A stretch of 64,000 nt of DNA, from the NCBI RefSeq assembly GCF_963924675.1, contig NC_089239.1:28853818-28917817 (forward strand). Reading direction: 5' to 3'. The notes beneath the pieces were generated by a model. That model ran no database searches, was not told the origin of the DNA, and saw only the letters and a program-made list of their open reading frames with translations. Each line of letters starts with the position of its first letter. Positions within the stretch are counted from its first letter, which is position 1. Source of the stretch: Phocoena phocoena. Taxonomy: Eukaryota > Chordata > Mammalia > Artiodactyla > Phocoenidae. Below are positions 1 through 12,394 of the stretch, one piece after another. The position numbers and the translations under genes were made by a program.

Positions 1-935
1 CTATAACATGAATAATAAACCACTCAAATTTTGTACTTATAGATACCTTAGTCCTTTTTTTAAAATAGGTATTATCTGAATGCAAAGCTCTGCTAGCTAT
101 TTTAATGTTTTACATTTAGCTGTTGATTTACGATCATATATACCTAAGTCTATGGGCCGGAGCTGAAATCTAGTTCATTGACTAGCAAATTTTTGAGAAA
201 CTTAGACATCGATCATAAAAACTGGAACTAAGTCTCAAGATGTTTGGAGTAATGCTTTATAGATATAATTATAGATGATATAGTTATATAGTTTTTGATA
301 TACCTATATCTAGAACTATATGTTAGGATGTATATGCATATGTATGCATATACATATATATAATAATATATCTCCCAAGTGTTAACATGAATAGTAACAC
401 AATAATGCATAGTTCAATGGGAACATCTATAAAAATAATATGCTCTTTGCCAATACACTTCATCACAAATAATAGGAAATATACATGGTAATTTTTAGAA
501 TATGTATAAAGGTTTCACCATGCCTCCACAAATTTCAGATAAAATTGCTAAATTATTCACAACATTAAAACTCAAAAGGTTTCTCAAATTACAAAATTAA
601 TAGCAAAAAATAAGATGACTGAATATTACATTTTTCTTAATATCTGGAAATAACAAAGTTACTAGTGATAACTGAATTAATATTGCCAAAGGCAGCCAAT
701 ACAAATCTACCATCTATCTCTAAATTTGATTTCAAATTATATAGCCAAAATTATAGATATAATTAATTATAGATATAATTAATTGTAGATCCAAGAGATA
801 TCTACATATCAGAATCCCAGGGGAAGCTCTTTTTAAATATAGAATGCTAGATAAGTTGACTTGGAGATTTTGATTTTATAGATCAAGTGTCAATCCTGAA
901 AATCTGTAGCTCTTAAAGCTATCTAACTGATTTTG

Positions 936-940
<5 letters not shown>
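1..940. other. AT-rich unassigned sequence
   Basis: No coding frame or repeat family is recognised here. The sequence is strongly A+T rich with many short TATA-type runs around 240-370. Short open frames in this stretch are low-complexity tyrosine and isoleucine strings produced by the TA-rich DNA and are not gene candidates. Confidence 0.6.
751..790. repeat. 16-bp tandem repeat, 2.5 copies
   Basis: The unit 'ttatagatataattaa' occurs at 751-766 and 767-782, followed by a partial copy with one change. It is a short AT-rich minisatellite-like duplication. Confidence 0.8.

Positions 941-995
<55 letters not shown>
941..995. repeat. Compound microsatellite (TA)n(GA)n
   Basis: About 14 TA units (941-968) pass directly into about 13 GA units (969-995). 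It is a potentially length-variable compound dinucleotide repeat. Confidence 0.97.
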
Positions 996-998
<3 letters not shown>

Positions 999-2450
999 AA
1001 TTTAGCACACCTATAATACCAGCTTTCATTTTTGTTAAGCATCACTAGTTCTTGGGAGAAAGCATCTATATACTCAGCACTTTGCGCAGGAGGTAAATCC
1101 ATGTTAGCTATGTCATCGGCCCTCAAGGTACAAGATGCTTATGATGTAACTGAGAAAACTGTATCAAAAGATTCTTTCACATGTTTTCCCCTCCACCCTT
1201 CTCATTCCTTCCTACCTAATAAACACTTCTTCATGCTCCAAGACTCAGCACCAATACCACCTCCTCAAAGACATGTCCTATAGCACTTCAGGAGAAGTCA
1301 AGCACTTCCGTTTCTGTGCTCTCCTAAATCTGAACAAAAAACCAAAGAATGGGAGCCCTCAAGAGCAGGCATCCTCAGCGTTCTTGGATGAAATCTGTAC
1401 CAGGTATAGACTTACTGTCTTATCTTTGAGGGGGATTAGTCAGAAGGGTCAGGGTGACTCACATGACTGATGAAATTCTGGAGGAGAGGGCTTGCAAAGT
1501 GTCAAAAACCAAGGATGCTACAGAGCCAGCAGGGGCATCTGTCTGAGAGAGGACCACCACGCCACCTTTGCACCCCACCTGAGGCTGCTGTCTGCTCTGG
1601 ACGCCAGCAGCCCCCCTGCTCACTGCTGCAAATGACTCAGAAGCCTTTACCACGACCTGGAGACTCCACTCATACTCTGGCCCGTTGAAAGGTTGTACCT
1701 TAAGGATGCCCAACAATGAACAGTCAACATAGCATTTCCAAATGTGATACATGATGTCCAAAATATCCATAGGGGCCCACCCCATGGTTCACCTCTCCAA
1801 CAGTGATAAAGAAGCCACGTACCACAAATTGTTCCTCATTGGTTCTACGATGCCCCAGATTACCCAATTCCCAAATCATGTCACTAAACAGCAACTCTCC
1901 ATATTTTAGAGAATTATTTCTGAACCTTACTCAGCCTTTAACTCCTTCACCCCAGACACTGAACTCTTATTTTTACTTTCTCTCTTTAAGTACTTTAAGT
2001 ATATAAGACCAACTATTTTTCTCTTTATCTTTCTATAGCTCTGTTCACACATTCTAATATATGGAGTATTTTTTTTAATTGTTATACTTTAGATATCCAA
2101 TCATATGCCATTTTAATTTTCTACTTGACCCAAGTGCTATATAAGGAAAAGATTTTGAATTCCCAAGTAGTAGCAGCATTTTGTTTTCTAATTGTTATTA
2201 TTTTTTAGCTTATTTAATTGTAATCAGAGAACTTGCCTTTTTTTAAACTTTGTAGCCTCATATATAGTTTGTTGTTGTTTTTTCCTGAAAAGTTGATTGG
2301 CACTCTGAAAGTGTACTTTCTGAATTTAGAGGATTCATGTATAAATATATAAATAACATAATAGTAATAATTTACAATATTAATTCTATTATTTAGTTTT
2401 CTGGTTTTCTTTCCCTCCCTATAGTGACTATCATGGGCTAAGTCTTCTAG
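996..2450. other. Unassigned sequence with two open segments on the minus strand
   Basis: I recognise no gene. On the minus strand the interval 1000-1140 encodes a segment with ordinary amino-acid composition (contains ANMDLPPAQSAEYIDAF), and 1459-1785 is open for 108 codons starting MGWAPMDILDIMYHIWKCYV. The two are in different contexts with stops between them, and no splice sites were convincingly matched. They could be an old retrocopy, an ancient transposon fragment or chance. Confidence 0.35.
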
Positions 2451-2665
2451 ACCAAGGTGGCCAAACTGTTTCTATAAAGGGTAGATAGTAAATACTGTAG
2501 CTTTTGTGGGCCACCTGGGCTCTGTTGCACTCAATTCTTTACTTACAGCTTGAAAGAGGCCACTGACAAATAAGCAAAAGGACACAGTTGTGTTCCAGTA
2601 AGACATTCTTTACAAAATCAGATGGCAGAATGCACTGGGCTGTGGACAATTGTTTGTCAATCTCT
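2451..2665 (+). mobile_element. Degraded non-autonomous hAT-Charlie-type DNA transposon
   Basis: The stretch carries the diagnostic run 'aaagggtagatagtaaat', then 'tttgtgggccacctgg', 'ctctgttgcactcaattct' and 'tgtgttccagtaagacattc'. This matches the common mammalian short DNA element usually read as ctgtaaagggccagatagtaaat...tttgtgggcc...gtgttccaataaaact. The 3' part is decayed and terminal repeats are not clear. The subfamily name is left open. Confidence 0.65.
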
Positions 2666-4148
2666 ATTTTAAACTACTGACTTCCATATATTTATTCTTA
2701 TATTTCCTCTTATTTTTGCTTTATGACAATTAATATCATGTTCTTTTGGACTAACCCTAAATATGGACTTTACAATATTTCATGAAGTGCCCCTTCTTGA
2801 TCTCTTGATCACTTTTTCTCCTGAATTCAACCTTTTATGGCATTAAGATTGTATTTCTGTTTTCCTTTTGTTTGTATTTGCTGGGTTTGCATTTGTCTTG
2901 TTTATTTTCAACACTCATAAATCATTTATCAGAGTGGATAGATAAATTTTACTTAGAGATATAATCTGGGAATTTGTACTTCTAATAGATAAACCTAGGC
3001 AGCTTATCTTTACAGATTGGACACGTACAGTTGGCGTTAGTTTTATGAAATCTTATATTTTGTTCCTATTTTTTCTTTTAAGGATTTCCTGCATGATCTG
3101 TGTTTCTGTTAGTTTTGCTTTCATATTAGCTTTGTTTTCTGTTCTGTTGTTCTCATTATAGAAAGTTTATATTCGTTATGTAGTTATTTCTATAACATTA
3201 CTTTGGTATGTTTACAATTCTTTATTTTCTCACATAGTATCTATTGAGTCGCTCTTGTGATTAATGAGGATATTCTCATATTTCTCTGCCTTTTTCTCCC
3301 TCCCTTCTTTCCACTCTGTCAATTGTATAGACGGTTTTTTCCTAATGCTTTCCTGTTAAAGGTAAATACGTTTATATTACCCTACCTCACAACTCTTCTT
3401 TTTCGCCTCTCAACCTATGTTAAGCGTTTTGTTATACACGTTGTTATTTTATGTGCTCGGCTTTTGCAGCATTTGTATCCTACATGTAACCTGAATGCCC
3501 ATTTCTATTAGTCTTACCCCTATAGTTAAGTACTTTTAATGGTCCCCAAACTGTTACCCGTTATTTGTTAGCAAGGCTTTCCACCATCTACTTTGTACAA
3601 GAAGAGCTTCTTGCAACTATATTTCAGAATTCTTTCAATGTTTTTGGATCAGTCTTTATAAATGAATGACAATTTGCTTAGCTGTAAAATTACTGAGGGA
3701 CACTTAAATTGACGTTATTGTAAGCATCATTACCCTTCAAGTATTGACGGTTACTGCCAAGCAATGTGAAGCAAGCCTAGTGATTTTTCTCCTTATAAGC
3801 TGATTATTCTTTTTGACTTGATGCCCAAAGAACTATTTAACTCTGAGATGCAACAACTTTACTGGAATACCTTTGCATTATTCTCTTTTTAATATATGCT
3901 GTGAAGGATGCTTATATTTCTTTACAAGAACCTTTAACTTACAATTGTAGGTATTTTTGCTATGGCTTTAGTTCTCTATTCAGTGGACCCCAAATATATA
4001 TCTGATGAATATCCTTGGCCTGTCTTCTCTTTATATAATTTACTCACAATATTTATTAACTCTATGTTTATTTTTAATTTGTCATATTCATATTTCTGAG
4101 TTCTTTCCTCTTTACCATGTGCTGTGTTCTCAGCAGTGTTCTTTTGTT
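2666..4148. other. T-rich unassigned sequence
   Basis: This is long T-rich, A+T-heavy sequence with no supported gene. Its texture (plus-strand pyrimidine bias, runs such as 'ttgtttattttcaacactc') would fit an ancient LINE-1 in antisense orientation, but I could not align any specific LINE-1 segment and do not claim one. Confidence 0.4.
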
Positions 4149-4164
4149 TGTTTCCTTAGCTTTT

Positions 4165-4362
4165 TTTTTGCGGTACGTGGGCCTCTCACTGTTGTGCCCT
4201 CTCCTGTTGCAGAAGCACAGGCTCCGGACGCGCAGGCTCAGCGGCCACGGCTCACGGGCCCAGCCGCTCCGCGGCATGTGGGATCTTCCCGGACCGGGGC
4301 ACGACCCCGTGTCCCCTGCGTCGGCAGGTGGACTCTCAACCACTGCGCCACCAGGGAAGCCC
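4165..4362 (-). mobile_element. CHR-type SINE, antisense, with 16-bp target-site duplication
   Basis: Read on the minus strand it starts with the SINE head 'ttccctggtggcgcagtgg', contains the tRNA-like internal promoter region, passes through 'ccgcggagcggctgggc' and ends in a short A tail (T run at 4161-4169). Identical direct repeats 'tgtttccttagctttt' flank it at 4149-4164 and 4363-4378, a textbook LINE-1-mediated target-site duplication. A+T-rich flanks contrast with its GC-rich body. The family is typical of whales. Confidence 0.95.
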
Positions 4363-4378
4363 TGTTTCCTTAGCTTTT

Positions 4379-5920
4379 GATGTGACTTCCATCTCAACGA
4401 TACTTCAATTTTTTCCCCCTCTTGCTGAGGTCTGCTTGTTCATGTTTCAGTTTTACTTTTGTACCTTGTCTTCCCTAAGCTTTTGCACTGGGGATCTTTC
4501 TCTTATTTTACAAAAGTGATTGCTTCATTAAACTTTTATTCCCTTAATTCATAGCAATATATTTGGGACTGGCTGTCATCTGCTTTCTGGCAAGAACTGC
4601 CAACTAAGTGCTCTCTGTTGCCAAGAGTTTTTCTGATTTCTTTCCCCTTTGGTTTGGTTCTTTCTATGTAGTGATTGAAGGTTAGCTCTTTTTTCATTTC
4701 TTTCCTAGCATTTCTTGAATGAGCTATTTATAAAAGAAGATATGGGTGAGGGAACAGGGCAGGGCTGTGTGCCTGGCTAGAGGAATTTTGTTTCACCTTG
4801 CACTTCAGTAGATGTGGGATATTTTAACCTTTACTTGTCCCCATGGCTGAAATATAGCCCTGCTGGCTAGCTCACGATGCAGGAGCTCTCTCCCCCTGCC
4901 TTCCTTGAAAACATGATGTCCCAGGTGTTGTAGAATAACCGGCCACAAAGTCTAAGAAAGGTTCACCACGACAGCCCATTTGCTCCACTCCATTGTTTTG
5001 AAGGGAGGCTGCCCCTTAGGGTCCATCACCTGCTTTGGAGAAACATCCTTTGCTGGATTTCTCTGGGCTGTAGCCAGAGACCATGGTTACCTGCTTCTTA
5101 TATGCTTATTTGGCTTTGCTGTCTTAGCACCCCTTCCTGTAATGTATCTGGGAAACACAAACTCAGCCTGTCCTGGCTGGGGCGGTTTCTCACTCTTTTC
5201 ACTGCTTCTGGTTAATTTTTGAGAAGAAAAAGAAGTGTACTTACTTTTTATCCTTAATTTTTAAGCATGAAGTTTTTCCTTGTACTTTTTTCATATTTTA
5301 GAGAGTTTTATAGAAAATGGCCCTGACCTTGTTTTAAGAAAAGTAAAATAAATAATCTGAGATTGAAAGGTAGGTATGAGAGGGCAGTCTTTCTCAATGG
5401 TGTATTTATCATATCCTTAATATGCTAGTGTTTTAAAGATATTTCCCTTATGCCTAATATTTTTAAATTTCTTAATGGTTTTTGATCAATGAAGACCACT
5501 AAAAATGATACAACTAAAACACTTTGAAAAATACTAATTTTAAACAGTAATAAAATATTCATAATAAAATTATAATTTTAATTATAGAATAGTATATAAA
5601 CTATAATACAGTTATAAGTTTAAAATTATAAAATAAAAATTATAGCATTAACATATAATCCTTACTAGAAATGAGACATCAAAAATATCACTTAAGCTAT
5701 CTAGAAAGAAACTAGTAAAATGGCTAAAAAGCCAACAATGGAAGTAATTATAATACCTTTTTGAACCACTGGATGAATTTCCAATATGTTTAATTTTTAT
5801 TTCAGTTTAGGAGAAAAATCATATTTCTGTTAATAATCCTATGTTCTAGCTATATACAGCTTTACAACATAAAAACTTCAGCTGTCATTAAAGTTGACAT
5901 AATTTAAAAATGAATTATAG
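4379..5920. other. Unassigned sequence
   Basis: This holds a moderately GC-balanced block (about 4740-5220) followed by very A+T-rich sequence (5500-5890). The block is open on the plus strand over 4980-5222 but the frame resembles no family I know. No RNA gene or repeat is recognised. Confidence 0.4.
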
Positions 5921-6126
5921 GGGGTTCCCTGGTGGCGCAGTGGTTGAGGGTCCACCTGCCGATGCAGGGGACACGGGTTCATGCCCCGGTCCGGGAAGAT
6001 CCCACATGCCGCGGAGCGGCTGGGCCCGTGAGCCATGGCCGCTGAGCCTGCGCATCCAGAGCCTGTGCTTCTGCAACAGGAGGCCACAACAGTGAGAGGC
6101 CCGCGTATCTCAAAAAAAAAAAAAAA
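5921..6126 (+). mobile_element. CHR-type SINE, sense
   Basis: The head 'ggttccctggtggcgcagtg', B-box-like 'cacgggttcatgcc', 'gccgcggagcggctgggc' and 'ggccacaacagtgagagg' are followed by a 15-base A tail (6112-6126). The flanking repeat is degenerate: 'gaattata' before versus 'gaatcata' after the tail. This suggests an older insertion than the copies with perfect duplications. Confidence 0.95.
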
Positions 6127-7442
6127 GAATCATAACAGAAGAGTTGCATCAGCAAAATGATAGGATAGGCAGCTCCAAGCTCCTGTCCCCCACAAATACA
6201 TTTAAAAACAAGCAGAAAATGTCAGTACACAGTTTGTCAGAACTCTGAAAAGCAGTCAGAGGTTTACAGCAACCAAGCAAACCCTGAATCAAGAAAAAGT
6301 AGCAAAGCTTCATGACATTTTTCCTCTTTCTAGCCCCACCCCCTCATGGTTTAGCTGAAGTCTTGAAGACTGCTGCAGATTGAATTCCCAGTGTGGGACC
6401 CTATCCCAGACTCCAAAGGGAGCAGGGCAGATCTTATTTACAAATTATTCCTTAATCTGTCCTGATCTGTCTGGGGGCTACTAGAAGGCCTAATGCGAGG
6501 TGTACTTCTCTGTTTTGCCTAAATCAGAACCCACCCAGTCTGGGAAATCAAAGGGCATTGATTGAAAATATTGTAAACTGGGTGAACAACCTGCAGACAC
6601 CTGGGCTAAAAGATTACGTTTGAGAAACACAATAGACTATCTAAGGTCTGGAAGAAAGAGCCTGAGAGAGAGAGTTTCTTTGGGAAACTAGGGCATTTAG
6701 AAGCAGCATAAACTGAAAGCTGTATGGACACACAAGGCAAGATGCATGCTCCTGAAAGTTCTAAGAAGTCCTCAGTGCAAGTCTGGTTAAAGGTGATGGA
6801 GGGCCCCAGCACAGAGCCAGTCTGCAAAGGCTAGGAGAGGTTTGCTTTTTTTTCCTTTTTTCACTCTCCGGACATTCATGAAAATCTCTGTCAAAACACG
6901 AGCTGACCCCAAGCTAAGGAGCAGAGCCTCAATGTTCACACATGAAAAGGAATGCAATCTCTGCAAAAATAGTTGGGAAAATGTCAAGTCGCAAACAGAA
7001 TACTAAGTCCTTAAAAAACAAACAAACAACAACAACAAAACCAGAAAATTTTAGGGAATGGATCTGACTTCGAGAGCTGTCACATCATAATATTCAAATG
7101 TCCAGTTTTCAAAAACAAAAATATCACAAGGCATACAAAGAAATAGGAAAGTATGACTGATACAAAGAAACAAAATAAACTGACAGATACCATCCCTGAG
7201 GGAGTCTAGATATTGGCTTTACTAGACAAAGAACTAAAACAACTGTCCTAAATATGTTCAAAGAGCTAAAGGAAAACATGGAAAAGAACTAAAGTAAATC
7301 AGGAAAACAATGAGTGAACAAAATAGGACTATCGGTACTGATAAAGTATAAGAAGGAACCAAGCTGAAAAGGGCAACCACTGAAATGAAAGATTCACTAG
7401 AGTGAATCAGCAGAAGACCTGATTAGGCAAAAGGCAAAGACA

Positions 7443-8030
7443 ATGAACTTGAAAACAGAACAATGGGAATCATCCAACGTGAGTGGTAGAAAGAAGAAGA
7501 ATGAAGGAAAGGGAACAAATCCTATAGAAACTGTGGGGCACCATCAAGTGGACCAACATAGGTGTCACAGAGATCCAAATGGAGAAGAGACAGCGAACAA
7601 CCCAGAAAAAATATTTGACAAAATAACATCCAAACACTTCCCAAATTTGATGAACATGGATCTATACATCCAAGAAACTCAACAAACACAAAGTAGGATA
7701 AACTCAAAGATTACTCTGGGACACACGACAATCAAACCATCCGGAGCCAAATGTCGTCTTGAAATCAACAAGATAAAAACGACTTATCATGGACAAGGGA
7801 TCCTCAATATAATTAACAGCCATCTTCTCATCAGAAACCTTGGAGGCCAGAAAGCAGTAGGATGGCATATTTAGAGTGTTGAAAGGAAAAAAGTTGTCAG
7901 TCAAGAATTCTGTATCGGGCAAAGCTATCTTTCAAATTTAAGGGAGAAATTAAGACATTCTCAAACAAACAAAAGCTTAAGAGTTCATTACCACTAAATC
8001 AAACCTACAAAAATAATACAGTGAGTTCTT
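7443..8030 (+). pseudogene. LINE-1 ORF1 relic
   Basis: ORF1 normally makes the RNA-binding chaperone of the LINE-1 particle. The longest surviving frame (7443-7874) covers the region usually just before and within the C-terminal domain: LYIQETQQTQSRINSKI near residues 89-105, then INSHLLIRNLGGQKAVGWHI at its end. That end corresponds to the segment that in LINE-1 precedes 'gagaattcatcac'-type DNA. A stop at 7872-7874 and decay on both sides show it is non-functional. Downstream, 'gggagaaattaagacattc' and 'cagtcaagaattctgtatcg' continue the ORF1 C-terminus in other frames. Confidence 0.7.
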
Positions 8031-8174
8031 CAGGTTTAATTGAAAGGACATTAGCTATTACCTCAAAGCCGTGTGAAGAAATAAAGATCTTTGTTAAAAG
8101 TAAAGCTGGTATTAGTATATTTTTGGTTTGTAACTCCAATTTTTATTTCTTGCAAAGTTAAAAGACAAATATAT

Positions 8175-8262
8175 AAAATCATTATAAAACCTTATAAATC
8201 ATTTTGAGCATTATAAAATATTATAAAACATTATAAAATGTTATAAATCATTGTAAAACATC
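8175..8262. repeat. Degenerate 'cattataaaa' tandem array
   Basis: About eight imperfect copies of a unit close to 'cattataaaa' lie in the inter-ORF spacer of the ancient LINE-1. It is probably a local expansion of one A+T-rich motif by slippage. Confidence 0.75.
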
Positions 8263-8570
8263 TTTACAATGTAAAAGGTGTTATTTGCAACAGCAACATT
8301 AGTGGGAGAGAAAGAGTTGTACTGAAGCAGAATTTTTATACACTCTTGGAGTTAATTCATAACAAATTATAACTAGGTAGGTTATAAGTTTAGGAGATTA
8401 AATGTAATCCTCAAGGAAACTATAACACATTGCCGTAAGTAATTAATAAAGACTTAAATAAATGGAAAGACCTGTGTTCATGGATTTGGAAGACTTAATG
8501 TTGTTGGATATCAATACTATGCAAAGCAATCTAGAGATTGAACACAACCCCTATCAAAATTGCAACAGCC

Positions 8571-8779
8571 GGGCTTCCCTGGTGGCGCAGTGGTTGAGAG
8601 TCCGCCTGCTGATGCAGGGGACACGGGTTCATGCCCTAGTCCAGGAAGATCCCACAGGCCGCGGAGCGGCTGGCCCGTGAGCCATGGCCGCTGAGCCTGC
8701 GCGTCCGGAGCCTGTGCTCCGCAACGGGAGAGGCCACAACAGTGAGAGGCCGGCGTACCACAAAAAAAAAAAAAAAAAA
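8571..8779 (+). mobile_element. CHR-type SINE, sense, with target-site duplication
   Basis: This is a complete SINE with head 'gggcttccctggtggcgcag', internal tRNA-like region, 'gccgcggagcggctggcccg' and an 18-base A tail (8762-8779). The duplicated target 'aaaattgcaacagcc' lies at 8556-8570 and again at 8776-8790. It interrupts the ancient LINE-1 ORF2 relic, so it is younger than that element. Confidence 0.96.
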
Positions 8780-8789
8780 TTGCAACAGC

Positions 8790-9980
8790 CCTCTTTTTCA
8801 AAAATGGAAAACCTGATCCCTCAATGCATATGGAATTGCAAGGACCCAAAACAGTCAAAACAATCTTGAAAAAGAAGAATAAACTTAGAAGACTCACTCC
8901 GCCTGATTTCAAAACCTCATACATACAAACTTACAATAATCAAAACAGTGTGGTACTGACATAAAATAGACATGTAGAACAAGGGAAGAATTGAGAGTCC
9001 ACCCCAAACCCCGTATGTCAATGGCCATCTGATTCTTGACAAGGGGGCCGAGGCCATTCAATGAGGAGAGATTAGTCTCTTCAATAAATAATGCTGGGAC
9101 AACTGGATTTCCACGTGCAAAAGAATGAAGATGGACTTCTACTTCACACCATATACATTAATTAACTCAAAACGGGTCAACAAAAATATAAGAGCTAAAA
9201 CAATGAAACTCTTAGACAAAAATACAGGGATAAATCTTCAGGACCTCAGGTTTGGCAACAGATTCTCTGATATGATGCAAAAGCACAAGCAACAAAAATT
9301 TTTTAAATGGGTAAACTGGATGCCATTAAAATATAAAACATTTATACATGAAAGGACACTACCGTAAGTGTGGAAAGGCAACCCACAGAATAAGGAAAAT
9401 ATCTGCAAATCATCTATCTGATAATGGCTTAATATCCAGAGTGTATAAATAACTACTTCAGGAACATCAACAAGCAAGCAGATTTGTTAAATGGGCATAG
9501 GATGTGAATAGGTGTTTTTCAAAAGACGGTATACAAAAGGCCAATAAGCACATGAAAAGATGCTCCACATCATTAGTCATTAAGGAAACGCAACTCAAAA
9601 CCGTAATGAGATACCATACCACATCTAAAAGGATCACTATAATTTAAACATAGAGAAAACAGCCAGCTTCGGCAAGAATATGAAGAAACTGGAACCAGCA
9701 TTCATGGCTGATGAGAATATAAAATGCTGCAGCCACTGTGGAAAACAGTTTGGCTGTTCTTCAAAGTTAAACACAGAATCACCACAGGACCCAGAAATTC
9801 CACTTCTAGCCCTCCTATGGATATAGCCAAAGGAACTAAAAATAAGGACTCAAGCAGAGATTTGCACACCCACATTTACTTCAGCATTATCCACAATAGC
9901 CAAAAGGTGGAAACAACCTAAATATTCATCATCAGATGAATGGACAAACAAAATGTGGTATATACATACAATGGAATATT
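8790..9980 (+). pseudogene. LINE-1 ORF2 C-terminal relic
   Basis: The sequence tracks the 3' third of LINE-1 ORF2: 'aaacagtgtggtactgac', then 'aataatgctgggacaactgg', 'catgaaaagatgctccaca', 'tccacttctagccctcc' and 'atggaatattattaagtc', all familiar ORF2 C-terminal landmarks in the correct order. Frames are open only briefly (for example 9125-9367 and 9724-9921). It carries no intact catalytic domain. Confidence 0.8.
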
Positions 9981-10345
9981 ATTAAGTCATAAAAGGAATG
10001 AAATTCCAATTCTTGCTATAACAGTGATACTCTTCGAAACATTATACTAAATAAAATACGCCAATACAAAAGGATAGACATTGTATGATTCCATTCATAT
10101 GAAATATCTAGGCTAATTCATATATTTAGAAAGTAAATTAAAGGTTACTGGGGACTTTGGGAAGGGCAAAATGAGGAGTTATAACTTAATGGGTACAGTT
10201 TCTATTTGGGGTGATGAAAAATTTTGGAAATAGCGGTAATAGTCGTACAAAATTCTGAATTTAATTAGTACCATAGAATTTTACCCTTAAAATGATTAAA
10301 ATGACATATTTTGTTTTATGTATTTTACCACAATAAAAATATTAT

Positions 10346-12394
10346 AAAACAAAATATAGTAGTTAGTTTAACTTTAAAAATAATGGAATAAAAATAAAGG
10401 CAATAGTTTTAAGCCATGTTACTGTTATATGTAACCAAAAAATGGAATATTACACAAAGTTTTGGAATAGGTATCTTAAGACCAGTATCAGTTTCATTAC
10501 TACCATTAACCATAGCTGTTCTCTCAATGTCCTTAAAGATGAGTTTCTTCATTTAGAAAATCAAATTATACTATTTCCCAACTAAATTCACAGGGTATTT
10601 TGTGAGACACAAGTGAAGTTCTTCAATTGATAAATCCTTTCAAAAAGTAAAAATGATATTCATTTTTAAAACAGAATTATTAACTACTTACTTATATGGC
10701 TTGTATAAATAGCAAAGTATATTCTGTAGGCTCTACATAATTTTTAAGCAAAGTAGGAGCATGAACAAAAATAGGGATTTTGGAAAGAGACAACAGAAAT
10801 GCATTTTGATTGATCTGAGTTAAACCTTACAAAAAAAACCTTTTCTGCAAAAATTACATTGGTACAAGTCCATAGTAATGATCCTTTGTGAATTACAATA
10901 TCTAGCTAGAAAACTATGTTGCTAAGCACGTAGGAACCATTTGAAGTCATTTATATTTCTCAGAGTTCTTTGTTCTTTTGTGTGGACTTTTACTCCACAC
11001 AAAATGATTCATATGTTTCCAGGTTTAACAAATGAACGTACCAGAACATTAAAAAAAAAAGTAGCCCCATCAGTTAACACCACGTATTACTTCAACATTA
11101 TCCATGGTTCCTTTCTACCTGCAGTCTCACTTCATTGACACTTACCTTCTTTTTCAAGCTCATAACTTTACTTCTCCCCACCCCATGAAACAGTTTTACT
11201 TATATAATGAACAGGAAGTAGTACCAAAATAACTTAGGCGTCTGGGGGGAAAATCCTTTTACATTTCTTCTAAAATAATTTACCTACTTTTGAAACAGAC
11301 ATGCTGTGATAAATACAAATTATATTTTTAACTATTCACCTTTTAAAAGGAATCAAATCCTACCTATTTTTTAACTAGAACCCATTTAAAAAAGGTTTAC
11401 ATCTAGGAGAAAAATGTTAAAAAATACTTTATTTGAAAAGGAAAATAATACATACAAGGCAGCACTGTCAATGGTCACAGATGCACACTGGAGGGACAAG
11501 AGGACAGAGAGAACCTGTGGGTTCTCGGGAATGGGCAACGGGAATCAGGAAGAACAAACAGGACACTTCTGGTTGGTGGATGAAGACACTGGTGAAGGAG
11601 AAATGCTATTTTCTAGGACTTGGACAAAATTACCTTTAATCTCTAAGGTATGCTTTGAGTACATCTGGCTCTGAGGTGACGTACCAGATACAGCCCTTGT
11701 GTGCTGGCTCAGGTTCTCTCAACCATCTGCCTCTGTTGGTCAGTGTCTAACTACGGCAGGGCAGCCCCTCCAGTTCAGAGTGCTGAGAAAACACTTTAAC
11801 TTGGGGAGCGGAATTCACATTGCTGGGCAGCTGCTGAGAGACGGTCACAGAAGCCTGAAGTGGAGAGGAGCTTGCTTCCCACAGAGGGAACCCGGCCAAG
11901 GGGAAACAAGCAATGGGAAAACCTTACGCAGATAAACTCATTCTTCCCTCTTTTCTGATCCACTCAAAGGTGGGACCCTTTGAGCAGAAGTCCTGACTCA
12001 AGACTTGCTGTAATTCTTTGAGGCTTGCTTTGAAACAACACCTAGCCTGGAGGTAGATCAAATTCATCTGTATATTTCTTTCCTTTGTTTGTTTGTTTGG
12101 TTTTTTTTGTTCTTTCCCCTAGCTTTGCTGTCCTGGGTTTGCCCTGGGTTTTATTTCCCAACTAAAGTGTTAGCACTTAAATCTCTGCTTTGGGCTCTGC
12201 TTTCTACAGTAAGCAGGCTAATGCAGTTAGAAAATTTAGATGATATTTGAAGACTTTAAGGCATCCAACAGTCACAAGATGGGTGTGTTTATTTCAATGT
12301 TGCTTCATGTATTTTAGGAAACTGTATGAGATGCCACTTAAAATTAAAGTTTGATATATTAAGGAATGTAATTTCTAAAAGTAAGTGATACCAA
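10346..12394. other. Unassigned sequence
   Basis: A+T-rich DNA with one more balanced block (11,400-12,000) that is open on the plus strand from 11,414 to 11,674. The predicted peptide resembles no family I recognise, and the frame has no supporting splice or promoter signals that I can defend. A (TTTG)-like run lies near 12,085. Confidence 0.4.

Larger units (their letters stand above)
6135..10345 (+). mobile_element. Ancient LINE-1 (L1M-type), internally deleted
   Basis: In order it holds 5' UTR-like sequence (6135-7050), ORF1 relic (about 7100-8030), the inter-ORF spacer (about 8040-8420, with 'tttttggtttgtaactcc', diagnostic of old LINE-1 spacers), then a jump to the 3' part of ORF2 (about 8425-9980) and a 3' UTR ending in 'tgtattttaccacaataaaa'. 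Most of ORF2, including the endonuclease and reverse-transcriptase core, is missing. The spacer shows this is a LINE-1 and not a HAL1 element. A CHR SINE at 8571 later inserted into it. Divergence is high, so it is a mammal-wide age class and not recent. Confidence 0.8.

Noticed and set aside
4005..4397. Overlapping frames of 87-122 codons on both strands
   Set aside because: They are read through the GC-rich CHR SINE. The same peptide strings (for example PADAGDTGSCPGPGR) recur at every CHR copy at 5.9, 8.6, 30.5 and 36.6 kb, so they are by-products of the repeat.
5925..6010. tRNA gene candidate
   Set aside because: The tRNA-like head belongs to the CHR SINE. It has A-box and B-box-like sequence but no closed cloverleaf with a proper anticodon arm, and the same sequence recurs in the other SINEs.
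7443..7874. A 143-codon host gene
   Set aside because: Order and content match LINE-1 ORF1 with 5' UTR and spacer on either side.
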